A stretch of 64,000 nt of DNA, taken from positions 3,417,501 to 3,481,500 of the forward strand of contig NZ_CP060139.1 in assembly GCF_014524565.1 (NCBI RefSeq), written 5' to 3'. The notes below the pieces were generated by a model. It was not told where the DNA came from, did no database searches, and saw only the letters and a list, made by a program, of their open reading frames with translations. This document shows, piece after piece, positions 35,875-45,740 of this stretch (position 1 is its first letter; each line of letters begins with the position of its first letter). The DNA comes from Croceimicrobium hydrocarbonivorans (GTDB lineage Bacteria; Bacteroidota; Bacteroidia; Flavobacteriales; Schleiferiaceae). The position numbers and the translations under genes are program-made.

Positions 35875-36861
35875 ATGAGGAAGGTTTGGTTGGAAGAAAA
35901 GAATACTGACTTTTTAAGCATTGATAGCCTGCATTTTGCCTACGATGAGCAGCCGGTTTTAAATGGCTTGAAGCTGAAAATGAAGCAGGGTGAGCGATTG
36001 GGAATTGTGGGTGCCAGTGGATCTGGGAAAAGTACGCTCTTAAAAATTTTGGATGGTACTTTGGTTCAAAGTCAAGGAAGCCTGGCTCTCAATAAGGTAG
36101 ACTATCAGCAGGAGCGAAACGACCGTATAAATAAGCATCCTAAAGTGGCCCTAATGGCCCAGGATTTTGATTTAAATCCCAGCCTTACGGCGGATGAAAA
36201 TATCGAATGGAAGGGTCGGCATTTAAGTGCCAGCGCCTTAAAGCGATATTTAGGTCGCGTGCATCGGGCCTTTCATTTGCAAAAGGTGAAGGACCAGAAA
36301 TTAAGAGAGCTTTCAGGAGGGCAAAAGCAAAGGGTAGCCTTGGCTTGCGCCTTGATATCGGATGTTGAACTGCTTTTGTTGGATGAGCCCTTTTCTCAAT
36401 TAGACTATTATTTAAAGCAAGAGCTTTTACAGTTTTTAGAGAATGAAAGTGGAGATCGAAGTATTATTATGGTAGGGCATGAGCCTACCGATTTAATGCG
36501 CTACTGCGATCGCATTGCCGTTTTGGATAAAGGAAGGGTATTGCAAATGGGTACGGTGGATGAAGTGTATCATCGGCCCCTAAATTTACAAGTAGCCAGA
36601 TTAACTGGAATGATTAATCATTTAAATAAGGAGGAGCAGGAGGCATGTGCTATGGAGGAAAGTTTGTTCAGACCTTTACACTGCCGATTACAAAAAGCGA
36701 AGGGTAAATCTGCTTGGGAGTTGATACGATTAGAATACCATGCCTTTGGTCAACTGGGACTGCTTAAACATACCAGTGGCAAACAGATCCGAGCACAAAT
36801 TCCTTTGGATGGGGAGTTTCAGCCTGGCACCTTTTGGGCTTTAAGCATAAAAAAACCCTGA
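35875..36861 (+). CDS. Stand-alone ABC transporter ATP-binding protein
   Basis: The 328-residue product has Walker A G-A-S-G-S-G-K-S-T, signature L-S-G-G-Q-K-Q-R, Walker B L-L-L-L-D-E-P-F-S and the H-loop V-G-H-E-P. The helical subdomain and C-terminal region (about 240-328) resemble ATPases for iron, molybdate or polyamine import with an extra OB-like domain. No permease or binding protein gene is adjacent, so its partner is unknown. The start at 35875 is favoured by the promoter box. The stop codon forms part of a terminator hairpin. Confidence 0.87.
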   Translation: MRKVWLEEKNTDFLSIDSLHFAYDEQPVLNGLKLKMKQGERLGIVGASGSGKSTLLKILDGTLVQSQGSLALNKVDYQQERNDRINKHPKVALMAQDFDLNPSLTADENIEWKGRHLSASALKRYLGRVHRAFHLQKVKDQKLRELSGGQKQRVALACALISDVELLLLDEPFSQLDYYLKQELLQFLENESGDRSIIMVGHEPTDLMRYCDRIAVLDKGRVLQMGTVDEVYHRPLNLQVARLTGMINHLNKEEQEACAMEESLFRPLHCRLQKAKGKSAWELIRLEYHAFGQLGLLKHTSGKQIRAQIPLDGEFQPGTFWALSIKKP

Positions 36862-36882
36862 GTCCAAAGGAGCCAGGGTTTT
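36852..36882. terminator. Terminator shared by the ABC ATPase gene and the rplT operon
   Basis: The stem AAAACCCTG / CAGGGTTTT with a 13-base loop begins inside the last codons of the ABC ATPase gene. On the minus strand it is followed by a long T-run, so it is strongest as terminator of the thrS-infC-rpmI-rplT operon. Confidence 0.85.
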
Positions 36883-36905
36883 AATATCAGAATCCCGAAG
36901 GATTA

Positions 36906-37253
36906 TTATTTCTTTACTCTCGTAACGATTGCTTTGAATGCATCGGGATGATTCATGGCTAAGTCTGCCAATACCTTACGGTTCAACTCGATACCTTCTT
37001 TCTTAAGTAATCCCATAAAAGCGGAATAAGACAAGCCATGTTGGCGGGCTCCGGCGTTAATACGCTGAATCCACAGGCTGCGGAAGTTCCGTTTTTTGTT
37101 TCGACGGTCACGGTAGCTGTATAAAAGGCCTTTTTCTACGGCGTTCTTAGCTACGGTCCATACATTTTTACGACGTCCAAAATAACCTTTGGACATCTTC
37201 ATCACCTTTTTACGGCGTGCTCTTGATGCAACTGAATTTACTGATCTTGGCAT
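36906..37253 (-). CDS. rplT: 50S ribosomal protein L20
   Basis: L20 binds 23S rRNA early in large-subunit assembly. The 115-residue product has the family start [15 protein letters not shown] and the conserved [18 protein letters not shown] and A-F-M-G-L-L. It is the last gene of the thrS-infC-rpmI-rplT run. The 80-base gap to rpmI contains no clear regulatory hairpin that I can support. Confidence 0.98.
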   Translation of the reverse strand: MPRSVNSVASRARRKKVMKMSKGYFGRRKNVWTVAKNAVEKGLLYSYRDRRNKKRNFRSLWIQRINAGARQHGLSYSAFMGLLKKEGIELNRKVLADLAMNHPDAFKAIVTRVKK

Positions 37254-37333
37254 AAAATTAATTTTTTGTGCAAGGCGGTCGGTTTAGGACTCTTAGGGGC
37301 CTTACCCAGGGTTCATTAATAACTCGATTAAAC

Positions 37334-37528
37334 TCAAATAGTAAGCTGACGCTTAATGTTTGCTTCGTCTGCTTTATCTACTAAACCAGACTGTGTAAGG
37401 TTACGCTTTTGCTTAGTTTCCTTTTTGGTAAGGATGTGGCTTTTAAAAGCGTGCTTTCTTTTGATTTTACCGGTACCAGTAAGCTTAAAACGCTTCTTGG
37501 CACTGGATTTAGTTTTCATCTTTGGCAT
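37334..37528 (-). CDS. rpmI: 50S ribosomal protein L35
   Basis: The 64-residue basic product has the family pattern [22 protein letters not shown] and H-A-F-K-S-H. It sits between infC (about 30 bases upstream) and rplT in the conserved order infC-rpmI-rplT. Confidence 0.98.
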   Translation of the reverse strand: MPKMKTKSSAKKRFKLTGTGKIKRKHAFKSHILTKKETKQKRNLTQSGLVDKADEANIKRQLTI

Positions 37529-37557
37529 TGCTCTTCGCTTTTATCCGGGTTCTGATA

Positions 37558-38115
37558 TTATTTTTTGGGGGCGATCATCATGATCATCCGTTTTCCTTCC
37601 AACTTAGGTAAGCTTTCTACTTTTCCTAAATCTTCGAGATCTTGAGCTAAACGAAGCAAAAGGATTTCTCCTTTGTCTTTAAACACAATCGAACGTCCTT
37701 TAAAGAATACATAGGCCTTTAATTTGGCTCCTTCTTTCAGGAAGTTCTCAGCATGCTTGCGTTTGAACTCATAATCGTGATCATCAGTGTTGGGGCCAAA
37801 ACGGATTTCTTTAACCACCGTTTTTTGCGCCTTCTGAGCGATCTCTTTTTGTTTCTTTTTCTGGTCGTAGAGAAATTTCTTGTAGTCGATGACTTTCGCT
37901 ACGGGAGGATCTGCCTTCTCCGTAATCACCACCAAATCCAAACCGCGGTCGAGGGCAATTTTCAAAGCCTCTTTAGTGGAGTAAATAGCGGGTTCTACAT
38001 CTTCACCAACCACCCGTAATTTGGGATAGGTGATCTTCTCGTTGATCTTGTGTTTGTCTTCCTGAGGTTCCCTTCTCGGTCCTCTTCTTCTGTGGTGGAA
38101 TCTCTTAGCCAGAAT
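37558..38115 (-). CDS. infC: Translation initiation factor IF-3, non-AUG start
   Basis: IF-3 proofreads initiator tRNA and start codons on the 30S subunit. The conserved protein spans the N-domain (K-I-N-E-K-I, L-R-V-V-G-E-D-V-E-P), the linker-like K-V-I-D-Y-K-K-F-L-Y and the C-domain (E-I-R-F-G-P-N-T-D-D-H-D-Y). No ATG is present before the N-domain. In frame after the thrS stop come the codons ATA ATT CTG GCT AAG; I place the start at ATT (38115), giving 185 residues, while CTG at 38112 is the alternative. AUU starts are known for E. coli infC and serve autoregulation by IF-3. The GTG at 38013 would cut the N-domain. Confidence 0.93.
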   Translation of the reverse strand: MLAKRFHHRRRGPRREPQEDKHKINEKITYPKLRVVGEDVEPAIYSTKEALKIALDRGLDLVVITEKADPPVAKVIDYKKFLYDQKKKQKEIAQKAQKTVVKEIRFGPNTDDHDYEFKRKHAENFLKEGAKLKAYVFFKGRSIVFKDKGEILLLRLAQDLEDLGKVESLPKLEGKRMIMMIAPKK

Positions 38116-38127
38116 TATTCTCTTTAG

Positions 38128-40068
38128 TTATACTTCAAATTCACCTATTTCATCGTTGATCTGTGCGTCTACATGTTCTACAAAAGCTTGTAAGGACATG
38201 CTGCCTAGATCTTCTCCGCCGTGTTTCCGCACGGAGACTGTGTTTTCCGCCGCTTCTTTCTCCCCAACAATTAACATATATGGGATTTTGGAAACTTCAG
38301 CGTCTCGAATTTTACGGCCAGTTTTTTCAGCACGCTCGTCAACGAGGGCGCGAAGGTCGTAATTTTTAAGCAATCCTGAAACTTTCTGCGCATAATCCAG
38401 GTATTTATCCGAAATCGGAAGAATAGCTATCTGGGTGGGCATCAGCCACAAAGGGAAGTTGCCACCGCAGTGTTCCAGTAATACCGCTACGAATCGCTCC
38501 ATACTTCCAAAAGGGGCACGGTGAATCATAACCGGACGATGGTTCTCATTATCGGAACCCTTATACTCTAATTCAAAGCGCTCTGGTAAATTGTAATCTA
38601 CCTGAATGGTACCTAATTGCCACTGGCGACCCAGCGCATCTTTTACCATAAAGTCGAGTTTAGGACCGTAGAAGGCAGCTTCGCCATATTCCACTACGTA
38701 GTCCAATTCTTTCTCAACTACCGCTTCCTTAATCGCATTTTCAGCTTTTTCCCAATTGCTGTCGCTACCGATATATTTTGAACGATCTTCCTGATCGCGC
38801 AAGGAAACCTGAGCGGTATAGCTTTGGAAATCCAAGGTTTTGAAAATGTATAATACCAAGTCAATTACCTTCTTGAACTCATCTTTCAATTGATCCGGAG
38901 TACAGAAGATATGCGCATCATCTTGAGTAAAGCCACGTACCCTAGTTAAACCATGTAATTCGCCACTTTGCTCATAACGATATACGGTACCAAATTCTGC
39001 AAAACGAATGGGTAAGTCGCGGTAGGAGCGTGGTTGACTTTTATATATCTCGCAGTGATGCGGACAGTTCATGGGTTTTAAGAGGTACTCCTCATTCTCT
39101 TCCGGAGTATGAATAGGCTGAAAGCTGTCTTTTCCGTATTTGGCATAATGCCCGCTGGTTACATACAGTTCCTTATTACCAATATGCGGAGTAATAACAG
39201 GATCATAACCTGCTGCACGTTGGGCCTTTTTAAGGAACTGCTCCAGGCGCTCGCGTAATTCGGCTCCCTTTGGTAACCACAAGGGTAAACCCTGACCTAC
39301 CTTTTGAGAAAAAGTAAAGAGTTCTAATTCTTTACCCAGTTTACGGTGGTCACGTTTTTTAGCTTCCTCCAGTAATTCGAGATATTCGGTAAGCATCGAA
39401 GCTTTGGGAAAAGAAACACCATAAACCCGGGTTAATTGAGGGTTATGCTCATTTCCACGCCAGTAAGCTCCGGCAACATTCATAATTTTTACCGCTTTAA
39501 TAAAGCCGGTATTGGGAATATGTCCACCTCTACACAAGTCGGTAAACTCTGCATGATCACAGAAAGTAATGGTGCCATCTTCCAGATTCTCGATCAATTC
39601 GGTTTTAAAGGGATTGCCTTCGTACATCGAAAGTGCATCCGCTTTGGAAACCGCCCGCATCTTAAATTCAGATTTCTGACGGGCATTTTCGAGCATGGTT
39701 TTCTCCAAATTGGCAAAGTCGCCTTCACCAAATTCATGACCATTAAAATCTACATCATAGTAAAAACCATTGTCGATCGCAGGCCCGATAGTAAGCTTAA
39801 TGCCGGGATATAATTGTTCCAAGCTTTGGGCTAAAAGGTGGGCAGAGGAGTGCCAAAAAGCCTTTTTACCTTCGGGATTATCCCAGGTATATAGTACCAG
39901 GTCGCCACTTCCGGGCAAGGGATCATTAGCCTCTACCGTCGTGCCATTAAAGCTAGCTGAAAGTACATTGCGCGCCAGTCCCTGACTGATGCCTTTTGCT
40001 ACGTCCATGGCCGAGCTCCCTTCCGGATACTCCTTCTTGCTGCCGTCTGGTAAAGTAATTTCTATCAT
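38128..40068 (-). CDS. thrS: Threonyl-tRNA synthetase
   Basis: ThrRS charges tRNA-Thr. The 646-residue product has the TGS domain (residues 1-60), the editing domain with H-S-S-A-H-L-L-A and the zinc-type catalytic domain with motifs K-P-M-N-C-P-H-H, motif 2 [11 protein letters not shown] and [10 protein letters not shown]. The class-II anticodon domain ends the protein. It heads the thrS-infC-rpmI-rplT run; infC begins 12 bases after its stop. A TATCTTTG box lies 22 bases before the ATG. Confidence 0.98.
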   Translation of the reverse strand: MIEITLPDGSKKEYPEGSSAMDVAKGISQGLARNVLSASFNGTTVEANDPLPGSGDLVLYTWDNPEGKKAFWHSSAHLLAQSLEQLYPGIKLTIGPAIDNGFYYDVDFNGHEFGEGDFANLEKTMLENARQKSEFKMRAVSKADALSMYEGNPFKTELIENLEDGTITFCDHAEFTDLCRGGHIPNTGFIKAVKIMNVAGAYWRGNEHNPQLTRVYGVSFPKASMLTEYLELLEEAKKRDHRKLGKELELFTFSQKVGQGLPLWLPKGAELRERLEQFLKKAQRAAGYDPVITPHIGNKELYVTSGHYAKYGKDSFQPIHTPEENEEYLLKPMNCPHHCEIYKSQPRSYRDLPIRFAEFGTVYRYEQSGELHGLTRVRGFTQDDAHIFCTPDQLKDEFKKVIDLVLYIFKTLDFQSYTAQVSLRDQEDRSKYIGSDSNWEKAENAIKEAVVEKELDYVVEYGEAAFYGPKLDFMVKDALGRQWQLGTIQVDYNLPERFELEYKGSDNENHRPVMIHRAPFGSMERFVAVLLEHCGGNFPLWLMPTQIAILPISDKYLDYAQKVSGLLKNYDLRALVDERAEKTGRKIRDAEVSKIPYMLIVGEKEAAENTVSVRKHGGEDLGSMSLQAFVEHVDAQINDEIGEFEV

Positions 40069-40090
40069 GATCCCTTCTTTTTTGGGCTGG

Positions 40091-40098
40091 CAAAGATA
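40091..40098 (-). promoter_or_regulatory. Bacteroidota -7 promoter box TATCTTTG before thrS
   Basis: On the minus strand the bases read TATCTTTG, an exact TAnnTTTG match, with a T-rich CTTTA about 18 bases upstream as a possible -33 element. It would give thrS a leader of about 15 bases, too short for a T-box or other riboswitch. Confidence 0.6.
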
Positions 40099-40124
40099 GT
40101 AAGCTAGGCTTAGAGATAAAGGCT

Positions 40125-40553
40125 TTAAGCGCCTTCTGGGTACTTTTCTTTCATGAATTGGAAACTTCCGGCAATCAATTCCTTTAAAACCTCTAGATCC
40201 ACATCCTCCAGTTTATTGATATAGAGACAGGATTTGCCGGTTTTATACTTTCCTAATCGACCCAGAATCTCGCCATAATGGCTAAATCCGCTCATTATAT
40301 AAAGGGAGAATTTACCCTTGCGGGGCGAAAAGCCTCCACGCATCCAAGTACCACTTTGACCGCTGCTATAAACATAATCGTAATGCCCATAGCCGATAAT
40401 ACTGCCTCCCCACATCCTGGCTTCGGAGCCACTGATGCTTTTAAACAGCTCTAGGAGCGTATAGGATTGTTCTTTCTGCTTTTCATTATCCAGTGAATCA
40501 ATGAAATCTTCTACCGGAAGGTCATTTTCTTTCGTTTTGAGTTCTTTGGCCAT
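40125..40553 (-). CDS. DUF1801 domain protein
   Basis: The 142-residue soluble product has DUF1801 features: the segment [23 protein letters not shown] and [13 protein letters not shown]. The family is widespread and of unknown biochemical function, related to the iron chaperone YdhG fold. It is divergent from the menaquinone cluster with about 70 bases between the starts. Confidence 0.87.
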   Translation of the reverse strand: MAKELKTKENDLPVEDFIDSLDNEKQKEQSYTLLELFKSISGSEARMWGGSIIGYGHYDYVYSSGQSGTWMRGGFSPRKGKFSLYIMSGFSHYGEILGRLGKYKTGKSCLYINKLEDVDLEVLKELIAGSFQFMKEKYPEGA

Positions 40554-40623
40554 AGCGGATGTTTATGCTTAAAGACGGTGAATTTATGGGATTGACCGTA
40601 AATTCGCTGTAGAAAAATGCAGG

Positions 40624-41055
40624 ATGAATAAAGAGGAAGTTCTGGCCCTATTTGCAAAGGGCAATCAAAATACTTTAATGGAAACCTTGAATATTGAGTA
40701 TACCGATGTTTCCATGGATCCCCCCATGCTAAAAGCTACTATGCCCGTAAATAGCCGAGTGCATCAACCGATGGGTTTATTGCATGGTGGCGCTACTGCT
40801 GCTTTAGCGGAAAGTCTAGGTAGCGCTGCTAGCTTCATGTTGATTGATCGCGAGCATGAAGCGGTAGTCGGAATTGAATTAAGCTGTAATCATTTACGTT
40901 CCATTCGCGAAGGCATGGTGTATGGCACAGCCCGCATCTTACATCAGGGTAAGAGCACTCACCTTTGGGAAATTGAGGTGCGCGATGCAGAAGATCGTTT
41001 GATTTCACATTGTAAGCTCACCAATATGATTTTACAGCGTTCCAAGCTGAAATAG
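40624..41055 (+). CDS. menI: Hotdog-fold thioesterase, probable 1,4-dihydroxy-2-naphthoyl-CoA hydrolase
   Basis: The 143-residue product is a PaaI/YdiI-type hotdog protein with the helix motif L-L-H-G-G-A-T-A-A-L-A-E-S-L-G-S, where Glu is the likely catalytic acid. Its position two bases upstream of the isochorismate synthase gene and in the men cluster suggests that it hydrolyses dihydroxynaphthoyl-CoA. General PaaI-like activity cannot be excluded from sequence. A TAAATTCG element, one mismatch from TAnnTTTG, lies about 20 bases before the ATG. Confidence 0.82.
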   Translation: MNKEEVLALFAKGNQNTLMETLNIEYTDVSMDPPMLKATMPVNSRVHQPMGLLHGGATAALAESLGSAASFMLIDREHEAVVGIELSCNHLRSIREGMVYGTARILHQGKSTHLWEIEVRDAEDRLISHCKLTNMILQRSKLK

Positions 41056-41057
41056 GA

Positions 41058-42035
41058 ATGGGAGATTCCAAAATATTTTTAGCCTATCGGGTACCCGGTG
41101 GCAAACTTCAGTTTTATCGAGAAAGCCAGGATTCGCCTCAGCTCTTTCATTTCGTGAATTTTAAGGCTGATTTAGAATTGCAAATGGCGATGGAAGCCTG
41201 TGCGCCCTATGATTTTCAGGCTTGGCATTTCCATTCAGATCAAGAAGCTCCCAGCAAAGAATCGCAACTGACTTTATTGGATCAATCGATTCAAGCCCTG
41301 CAAAATGGGGAGGGGGCCAAAGTGGTGATTTCCCGATTGTACCCGGCTCAAACTAAATGGAGTCCAATCCAAGTTTTGGAGCGGATGGATGCTTTGTATC
41401 CTCAAGCGACCGTATATCTGTTTTCGCATCCAGAAGCAGGCACCTGGTTAGGAGCTAGCCCAGAGAATCTTTTAAGTTTAGATGAAGGGAATCTTGAAAT
41501 TGCCAGTTTGGCGGGAACCCGTAAATGGGAAGAACGAGATACCTTCACTGCCAAGGAAAGGGAAGAACAAGCAATTGTAAGCCGCAGTATTATTGATCTC
41601 CTTAAGGCTCAAAACAATATTGAAGCCATTGAAGGTGGGAATACCGAAATAAAGAAGGCCGGAAATTTAGCTCATCTCTATAATGCCATTCAGGCCAAAG
41701 CCGGAACGTCTTTTAAGCCCGAAAGCTTTGTGAAGGAACTACATCCAACTCCAGCAGTAGGGGGCAGTCCTAAAGGCTGGGCTATAGATTTTATCCTGAA
41801 AAATGAACTTTATGATCGCCGCTTTTATACCGGATATTTCGGTTGGAGCCATTTAGAGCGGTCATCTGCGCAATTTTGGGTAAACTTGCGATGCGCAGAA
41901 TACAATGGCCTTCATAACTTAAACCTTTATGTGGGTGGAGGTATAACTGCACAAAGCCAGGCCATGGACGAATGGAAGGAAACCGAAGCCAAGGCTCAAA
42001 CCATCCTCAAAGCGCTTGAAAAGCAAAATGTCTAA
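41058..42035 (+). CDS. menF: Isochorismate synthase (chorismate-binding)
   Basis: MenF converts chorismate to isochorismate at the start of menaquinone synthesis. The 325-residue product has the chorismate-binding domain with A-S-P-E-N-L-L, A-G-T-R, H-L-Y-N-A-I-Q, H-P-T-P-A-V-G-G-S-P and Y-T-G-Y-F-G-W, and is shorter than E. coli MenF since the N-terminal part is small. Salicylate or anthranilate enzymes are related, but the menD neighbour supports this call. The stop overlaps the menD start by eight bases. Confidence 0.93.
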   Translation: MGDSKIFLAYRVPGGKLQFYRESQDSPQLFHFVNFKADLELQMAMEACAPYDFQAWHFHSDQEAPSKESQLTLLDQSIQALQNGEGAKVVISRLYPAQTKWSPIQVLERMDALYPQATVYLFSHPEAGTWLGASPENLLSLDEGNLEIASLAGTRKWEERDTFTAKEREEQAIVSRSIIDLLKAQNNIEAIEGGNTEIKKAGNLAHLYNAIQAKAGTSFKPESFVKELHPTPAVGGSPKGWAIDFILKNELYDRRFYTGYFGWSHLERSSAQFWVNLRCAEYNGLHNLNLYVGGGITAQSQAMDEWKETEAKAQTILKALEKQNV

Positions 42036-43704
42036 AACGTCATCTTTATATAATGCCCGCCTGCTGGCCCATGTTTTAAAAGCTCATGAATGTGAGAATT
42101 TAGTGGTCGCTCCGGGTAGTCGTAATGCCCCCTTGATTTATGCTTGCATGGCAGAGGGCTTCGAAACGTATTCCATTCCCGATGAAAGAGCTGCTGCTTT
42201 TACGGCCTTGGGAATGGCCCTCGAAAAAGGTAAACCGGCTGCCGTAATCTGCACTAGTGGATCGGCTGCTGCTAATTTTTTACCTGCTGTAACTGAGGCC
42301 TATTATCAGAAAGTGCCCTTAGTGGTGATTACCGCCGATCGTCCACAAGAATGGATTGGTCAGGGTGCCGGGCAAACCATTATGCAAGAAGGTATTTATG
42401 GTAAGCATATTTTAGGAGAAGCAAACTTGATTCGTGAACCCCAAGACGATCTGGCTCGGCAGTATAATTTGCGCATCAGCCAGGAGGCTTTACTCAATTT
42501 ACACAAGGGGCCGGTACATATTAATGTGCCATTTGATGAGCCTCTGTATGATGAATATGAGGGCCCTGAAGAGCAATTTCGAATTATTCGTCGCCCAGCT
42601 ACGGAACGTCATTTAAATGAGGCCGACCTCAGTGAATTAGTTCAAAGCTTTGAGCAGGCAGAACGCCCCATGATCTTGGTGGGGCAGATGAGTCCAGATC
42701 CGGCCTTGGAGCAGGCTCTGGCCTTATTGTTGAAAAAACGACCCTTCTTGCTTTTAAGTGAAACGCTTTCCAATCTCAACCATATTCCCGGTGTACATAG
42801 TATAGACCGCATGGTTAATACCTTGGGTGAGGAGGAAGCCGCCTTGTTACAGCCCGATTTATTGATCAGTCTGGGCGGGGAAATCGTGAGTAAAATGGTA
42901 AAGGCTTATTTGCGTAAATCCGGAGATTTCCCGCATTGGCATTTTACTGAAGATGAGATTTTTAAAGATACCTTTCATAAGCTCACCCTTAATTTGGATT
43001 GTAAGGCCAGTTGGTTTTTTCAGCAATTAAGTGAACGCGTGCAAGCCAAAGCCAATCCTTGGGTTCAGAAGGTTTGGGAATTGGAAGAATCCAGAGCTCA
43101 ATGGCATAAGGACTATCTTAAAAACTGTGAGTATAGTGATCTGAAGGTTTATGCCGAATTGTTGAAACACCTTCCTCAATCTACCGTACTGCACAGCGCC
43201 AACAGTGCGGGAATTCGCTATGCTCAATTATTCGATCATCGAGATGATGTGCGCCACTATGCAAATCGGGGTACTAGCGGTATTGATGGCAGTACTTCAA
43301 CAGCTATCGGACATGCCTTAAATACCGAAGATCCAGTGGTATTGGTTAGTGGTGATGTAGCTTTCCAATACGATAATGCTGCATTTTGGAATGATCGCTT
43401 GCCGCAAAACTTAAAGGTTATTGTCATCAATAATCAGGGAGGGAATATCTTCCGCATTATTAAAGGGCCCGATAAAATTGAAGACTTTGAGCGTTTTCAG
43501 GAAACCCAACACCAATTAAACTTATCGGCTGTAGCCAAAATGTATGGTATAGCCTATCAAGAAATAGCCAGGGAAGAAGATTTGTCCACCGGAATTGAAG
43601 CTTTCTTTGCTTTGGAGGGATTAGCCATTTTGGAAATTAAAACCCCCCGATTGGAAAGTCCAGATGTATTAAAAAACTATTTTCAGTTTCTAAAATCGCA
43701 CTAG
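42028..43704 (+). CDS. menD: 2-succinyl-5-enolpyruvyl-6-hydroxy-3-cyclohexene-1-carboxylate synthase
   Basis: MenD is the ThDP-dependent enzyme that joins isochorismate and 2-oxoglutarate. The 558-residue product has the pyrimidine-binding domain (A-P-G-S-R-N-A-P-L, D-E-R-A-A-A-F), T-S-G-S-A-A-A-N and the C-terminal ThDP domain with G-D-V-A-F-Q-Y-D-N and N-N-Q-G-G-N-I-F. I use the ATG at 42028, which overlaps menF by eight bases; the frame is open four codons earlier. The first PH-domain gene starts at the base after the stop. Confidence 0.96.
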   Translation: MSKTSSLYNARLLAHVLKAHECENLVVAPGSRNAPLIYACMAEGFETYSIPDERAAAFTALGMALEKGKPAAVICTSGSAAANFLPAVTEAYYQKVPLVVITADRPQEWIGQGAGQTIMQEGIYGKHILGEANLIREPQDDLARQYNLRISQEALLNLHKGPVHINVPFDEPLYDEYEGPEEQFRIIRRPATERHLNEADLSELVQSFEQAERPMILVGQMSPDPALEQALALLLKKRPFLLLSETLSNLNHIPGVHSIDRMVNTLGEEEAALLQPDLLISLGGEIVSKMVKAYLRKSGDFPHWHFTEDEIFKDTFHKLTLNLDCKASWFFQQLSERVQAKANPWVQKVWELEESRAQWHKDYLKNCEYSDLKVYAELLKHLPQSTVLHSANSAGIRYAQLFDHRDDVRHYANRGTSGIDGSTSTAIGHALNTEDPVVLVSGDVAFQYDNAAFWNDRLPQNLKVIVINNQGGNIFRIIKGPDKIEDFERFQETQHQLNLSAVAKMYGIAYQEIAREEDLSTGIEAFFALEGLAILEIKTPRLESPDVLKNYFQFLKSH

Positions 43705-44208
43705 ATGCTGCTCGAAAATTTAAATCTTACTCTTGAAGATATTCCTCGCTTAGAGGATCGTGATTTTAAAGGCCTGGAGAGGGATTACCTTTATTATCGC
43801 ATCACCGGAAGGGTCCTTTTTTTACTATTGATAAGTGGAGTAGGAGCCAGCATTAGCCTTTTCGGAAAAATGCATTTTGGCTATTGGCTATATCCTGTTC
43901 TGGGAATCTTGTTTCTGGTTTTGGTTTTGGAAACGGTCGGCTTCAAATACCGGGGCTATTCTATACGCAGTATGGATGTGTCTTTTCGTCGAGGTTGGAT
44001 TGTTCATCGAATGACTACCGTTCCCTTAAATCGGGTGCAGCATTGCGAATTTAGTCAGGGCCTTTTAGGTCGCTTATTTGATCTGGCTACGGTTAGAGTC
44101 TTTACTGCAGGCGGAACATCCAGTGATTTGGATATACGAGGCTTGCGGAAGGAAGATGCCATTAAGGTGCGCGATTATATTACCAAGCTCAGCGCGGAGT
44201 ATGAATAA
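43705..44208 (+). CDS. Membrane PH-domain protein (YdbS-like bPH2)
   Basis: The 167-residue product has two membrane helices (about residues 33-52 and 57-77) followed by a bacterial PH domain (bPH2/DUF304) with Y-R-G-Y-S-I-R, T-V-P-L-N-R-V-Q-H and F-T-A-G-G-T. It begins right at the menD stop and overlaps the next gene by eight bases. YdbS/YdbT-type pairs occur in many bacteria with a suggested role at the membrane or in stress, but no clear function. Confidence 0.88.
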   Translation: MLLENLNLTLEDIPRLEDRDFKGLERDYLYYRITGRVLFLLLISGVGASISLFGKMHFGYWLYPVLGILFLVLVLETVGFKYRGYSIRSMDVSFRRGWIVHRMTTVPLNRVQHCEFSQGLLGRLFDLATVRVFTAGGTSSDLDIRGLRKEDAIKVRDYITKLSAEYE

Positions 44209-45706
44209 TCTCGATTTACACGAACCCAAGCGCCAGGCAAGCCTTGGGGTAGCTATTATATTCTTTCAAAACTTAAGACGAGCCATCAACTTTGTACTGG
44301 CGGTGGTTGTAGTTAACCTGGGGCGCGATTTTTCGGTGCTGGGAATGGGATATCAGGGCTGGGGTGTAATTATGGCCATTTTCTTTTTAATCTATAGCTA
44401 CTTCCAATATCTCAAGTTCTACTTCTATGTAAGTGGTGATAATTTCATTATTGAAAAGGGAATACTCAAGCAAGAGAAGATCACCGTGCCCTTTGCTCGG
44501 ATTCAGAGTGTAAATACCAAACAAAATGTATTACAGCGGATTCTAAACCTGGTAGGTTTAAAGATTGATACCGCCGGTAGTGTGGCCCAGGAAATTAATA
44601 TCCCTGCCCTTTCTAAGGAATACGCTGCCAGCCTCAGAGAATTCCTAATGCAAAGGCGTTATGAACTTAAAGAGGAAGAAGATACTGAGGCGGTGGAAGC
44701 CGAAAAGGATTTGCCCTTAGAGGATCGAGAACCACTATTACGCCTTACGATCAGCGATTTACTGCGTGTTGGACTCACCCAAAATCACCTTCGTTCCGGA
44801 TTATTACTCTTTGCCATTGTAAATGGTTATATCTGGCAGTTTGAAGATTATTTGATTAAACCTTTTGAGCCTTTCTTTAAGGAAACAGCCAATGCCTTGG
44901 TAACCAAATGGGTGATATTATTACCGATGGCTTTTTTAGTCTTTATGGTGATTTCCATTTTATCCTCCTTGATCGTTAGCATTCTGCGGTATTACGATTT
45001 CCGCTTTTACTTAGGCAAGGAAGGTTTGGATATTGAATCAGGTCTCTTAAATCGCAATAGCTTTAATGTGCCTTATGAGAAGATTCAGTATTTCTTTTGG
45101 GAGTCTAATCCACTACGAAAGATTTTAGGCTACCGAACTTTAAAGGTTAAGCAGGCCGGTACCCAAGGTGTGAATGATCGGAAGTTAATCGGTATCCCGG
45201 GCTTAAGAGCCAGAGCCTTGCTTAAAGTGATCCAAACCCATTATCCCAATCGCAAGGGTTCTAAGTACAGTTATTATAGTCCTCATCGCATCCTCTTCAT
45301 TCAAAGAAGCCTCTTTTTTGGATTGGTACCCGCTTTGATTTTGGCTGCTATATTCTACTTCGAACAGGTAGGATTAATTTTTTACGCTCCCTTGCCTTTC
45401 TTTGTGCTTTTAGTAGCTTTTTTAAGCTACCAATATTGGCGTAGCATAAGCCTGAGGGTAAATGCTGATTATTTAGAAATTCGCCGGGGTTATGTTTTCC
45501 CAAAACGAATATTAATTCCCAATTACAAGCTTCAAAATTTAGGTTTAAATCAGTCTTTAATTCAGAAGTACCGGGGGATCAGTAGTTTTCAGTTTCATAC
45601 TGCAGCTGGTACTTTAAGGATGTCACACCTTCCCACCGAGGCTAGTCGGGAGCTCTACGATTACCTGGCCTATTGCATCGAATCCAATAAGGATAAGTGG
45701 ATGTAA
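44201..45706 (+). CDS. Multi-domain membrane PH protein (YdbT-like bPH2)
   Basis: From the ATG at 44201 the product is 501 residues with about six membrane helices arranged in pairs, each pair followed by a bPH2 domain: K-G-I-L-K-Q-E-K-I-T-V-P-F-A-R, then E-S-G-L-L-N-R-N-S-F-N-V-P-Y-E-K-I, and R-R-G-Y-V-F-P-K-R-I-L-I-P-N-Y-K. It pairs with the preceding one-domain protein as in YdbS/YdbT. The frame is open 41 codons earlier but that part lies inside the preceding gene. Its place within the men cluster is notable; no functional link is known to me. Confidence 0.88.
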   Translation: MNNLDLHEPKRQASLGVAIIFFQNLRRAINFVLAVVVVNLGRDFSVLGMGYQGWGVIMAIFFLIYSYFQYLKFYFYVSGDNFIIEKGILKQEKITVPFARIQSVNTKQNVLQRILNLVGLKIDTAGSVAQEINIPALSKEYAASLREFLMQRRYELKEEEDTEAVEAEKDLPLEDREPLLRLTISDLLRVGLTQNHLRSGLLLFAIVNGYIWQFEDYLIKPFEPFFKETANALVTKWVILLPMAFLVFMVISILSSLIVSILRYYDFRFYLGKEGLDIESGLLNRNSFNVPYEKIQYFFWESNPLRKILGYRTLKVKQAGTQGVNDRKLIGIPGLRARALLKVIQTHYPNRKGSKYSYYSPHRILFIQRSLFFGLVPALILAAIFYFEQVGLIFYAPLPFFVLLVAFLSYQYWRSISLRVNADYLEIRRGYVFPKRILIPNYKLQNLGLNQSLIQKYRGISSFQFHTAAGTLRMSHLPTEASRELYDYLAYCIESNKDKWM

Positions 45707-45716
45707 TTCTAAGGTC

Positions 45717-45724
45717 TATATTTG
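45717..45724 (+). promoter_or_regulatory. Bacteroidota -7 promoter box TATATTTG before menA
   Basis: TATATTTG is an exact TAnnTTTG match 16 bases before the menA ATG, in the short gap after the PH-domain gene. No well-spaced -33 element is visible. It suggests that menA-menC can be transcribed separately from the upstream men genes. Confidence 0.5.
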
Positions 45725-45740
45725 CGTTTCAAAATTTAGG

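Noticed and set aside
39436-39813. 125-codon plus-strand frame inside thrS
   Set aside because: It is antisense to conserved ThrRS motifs, with no start signal or similarity.
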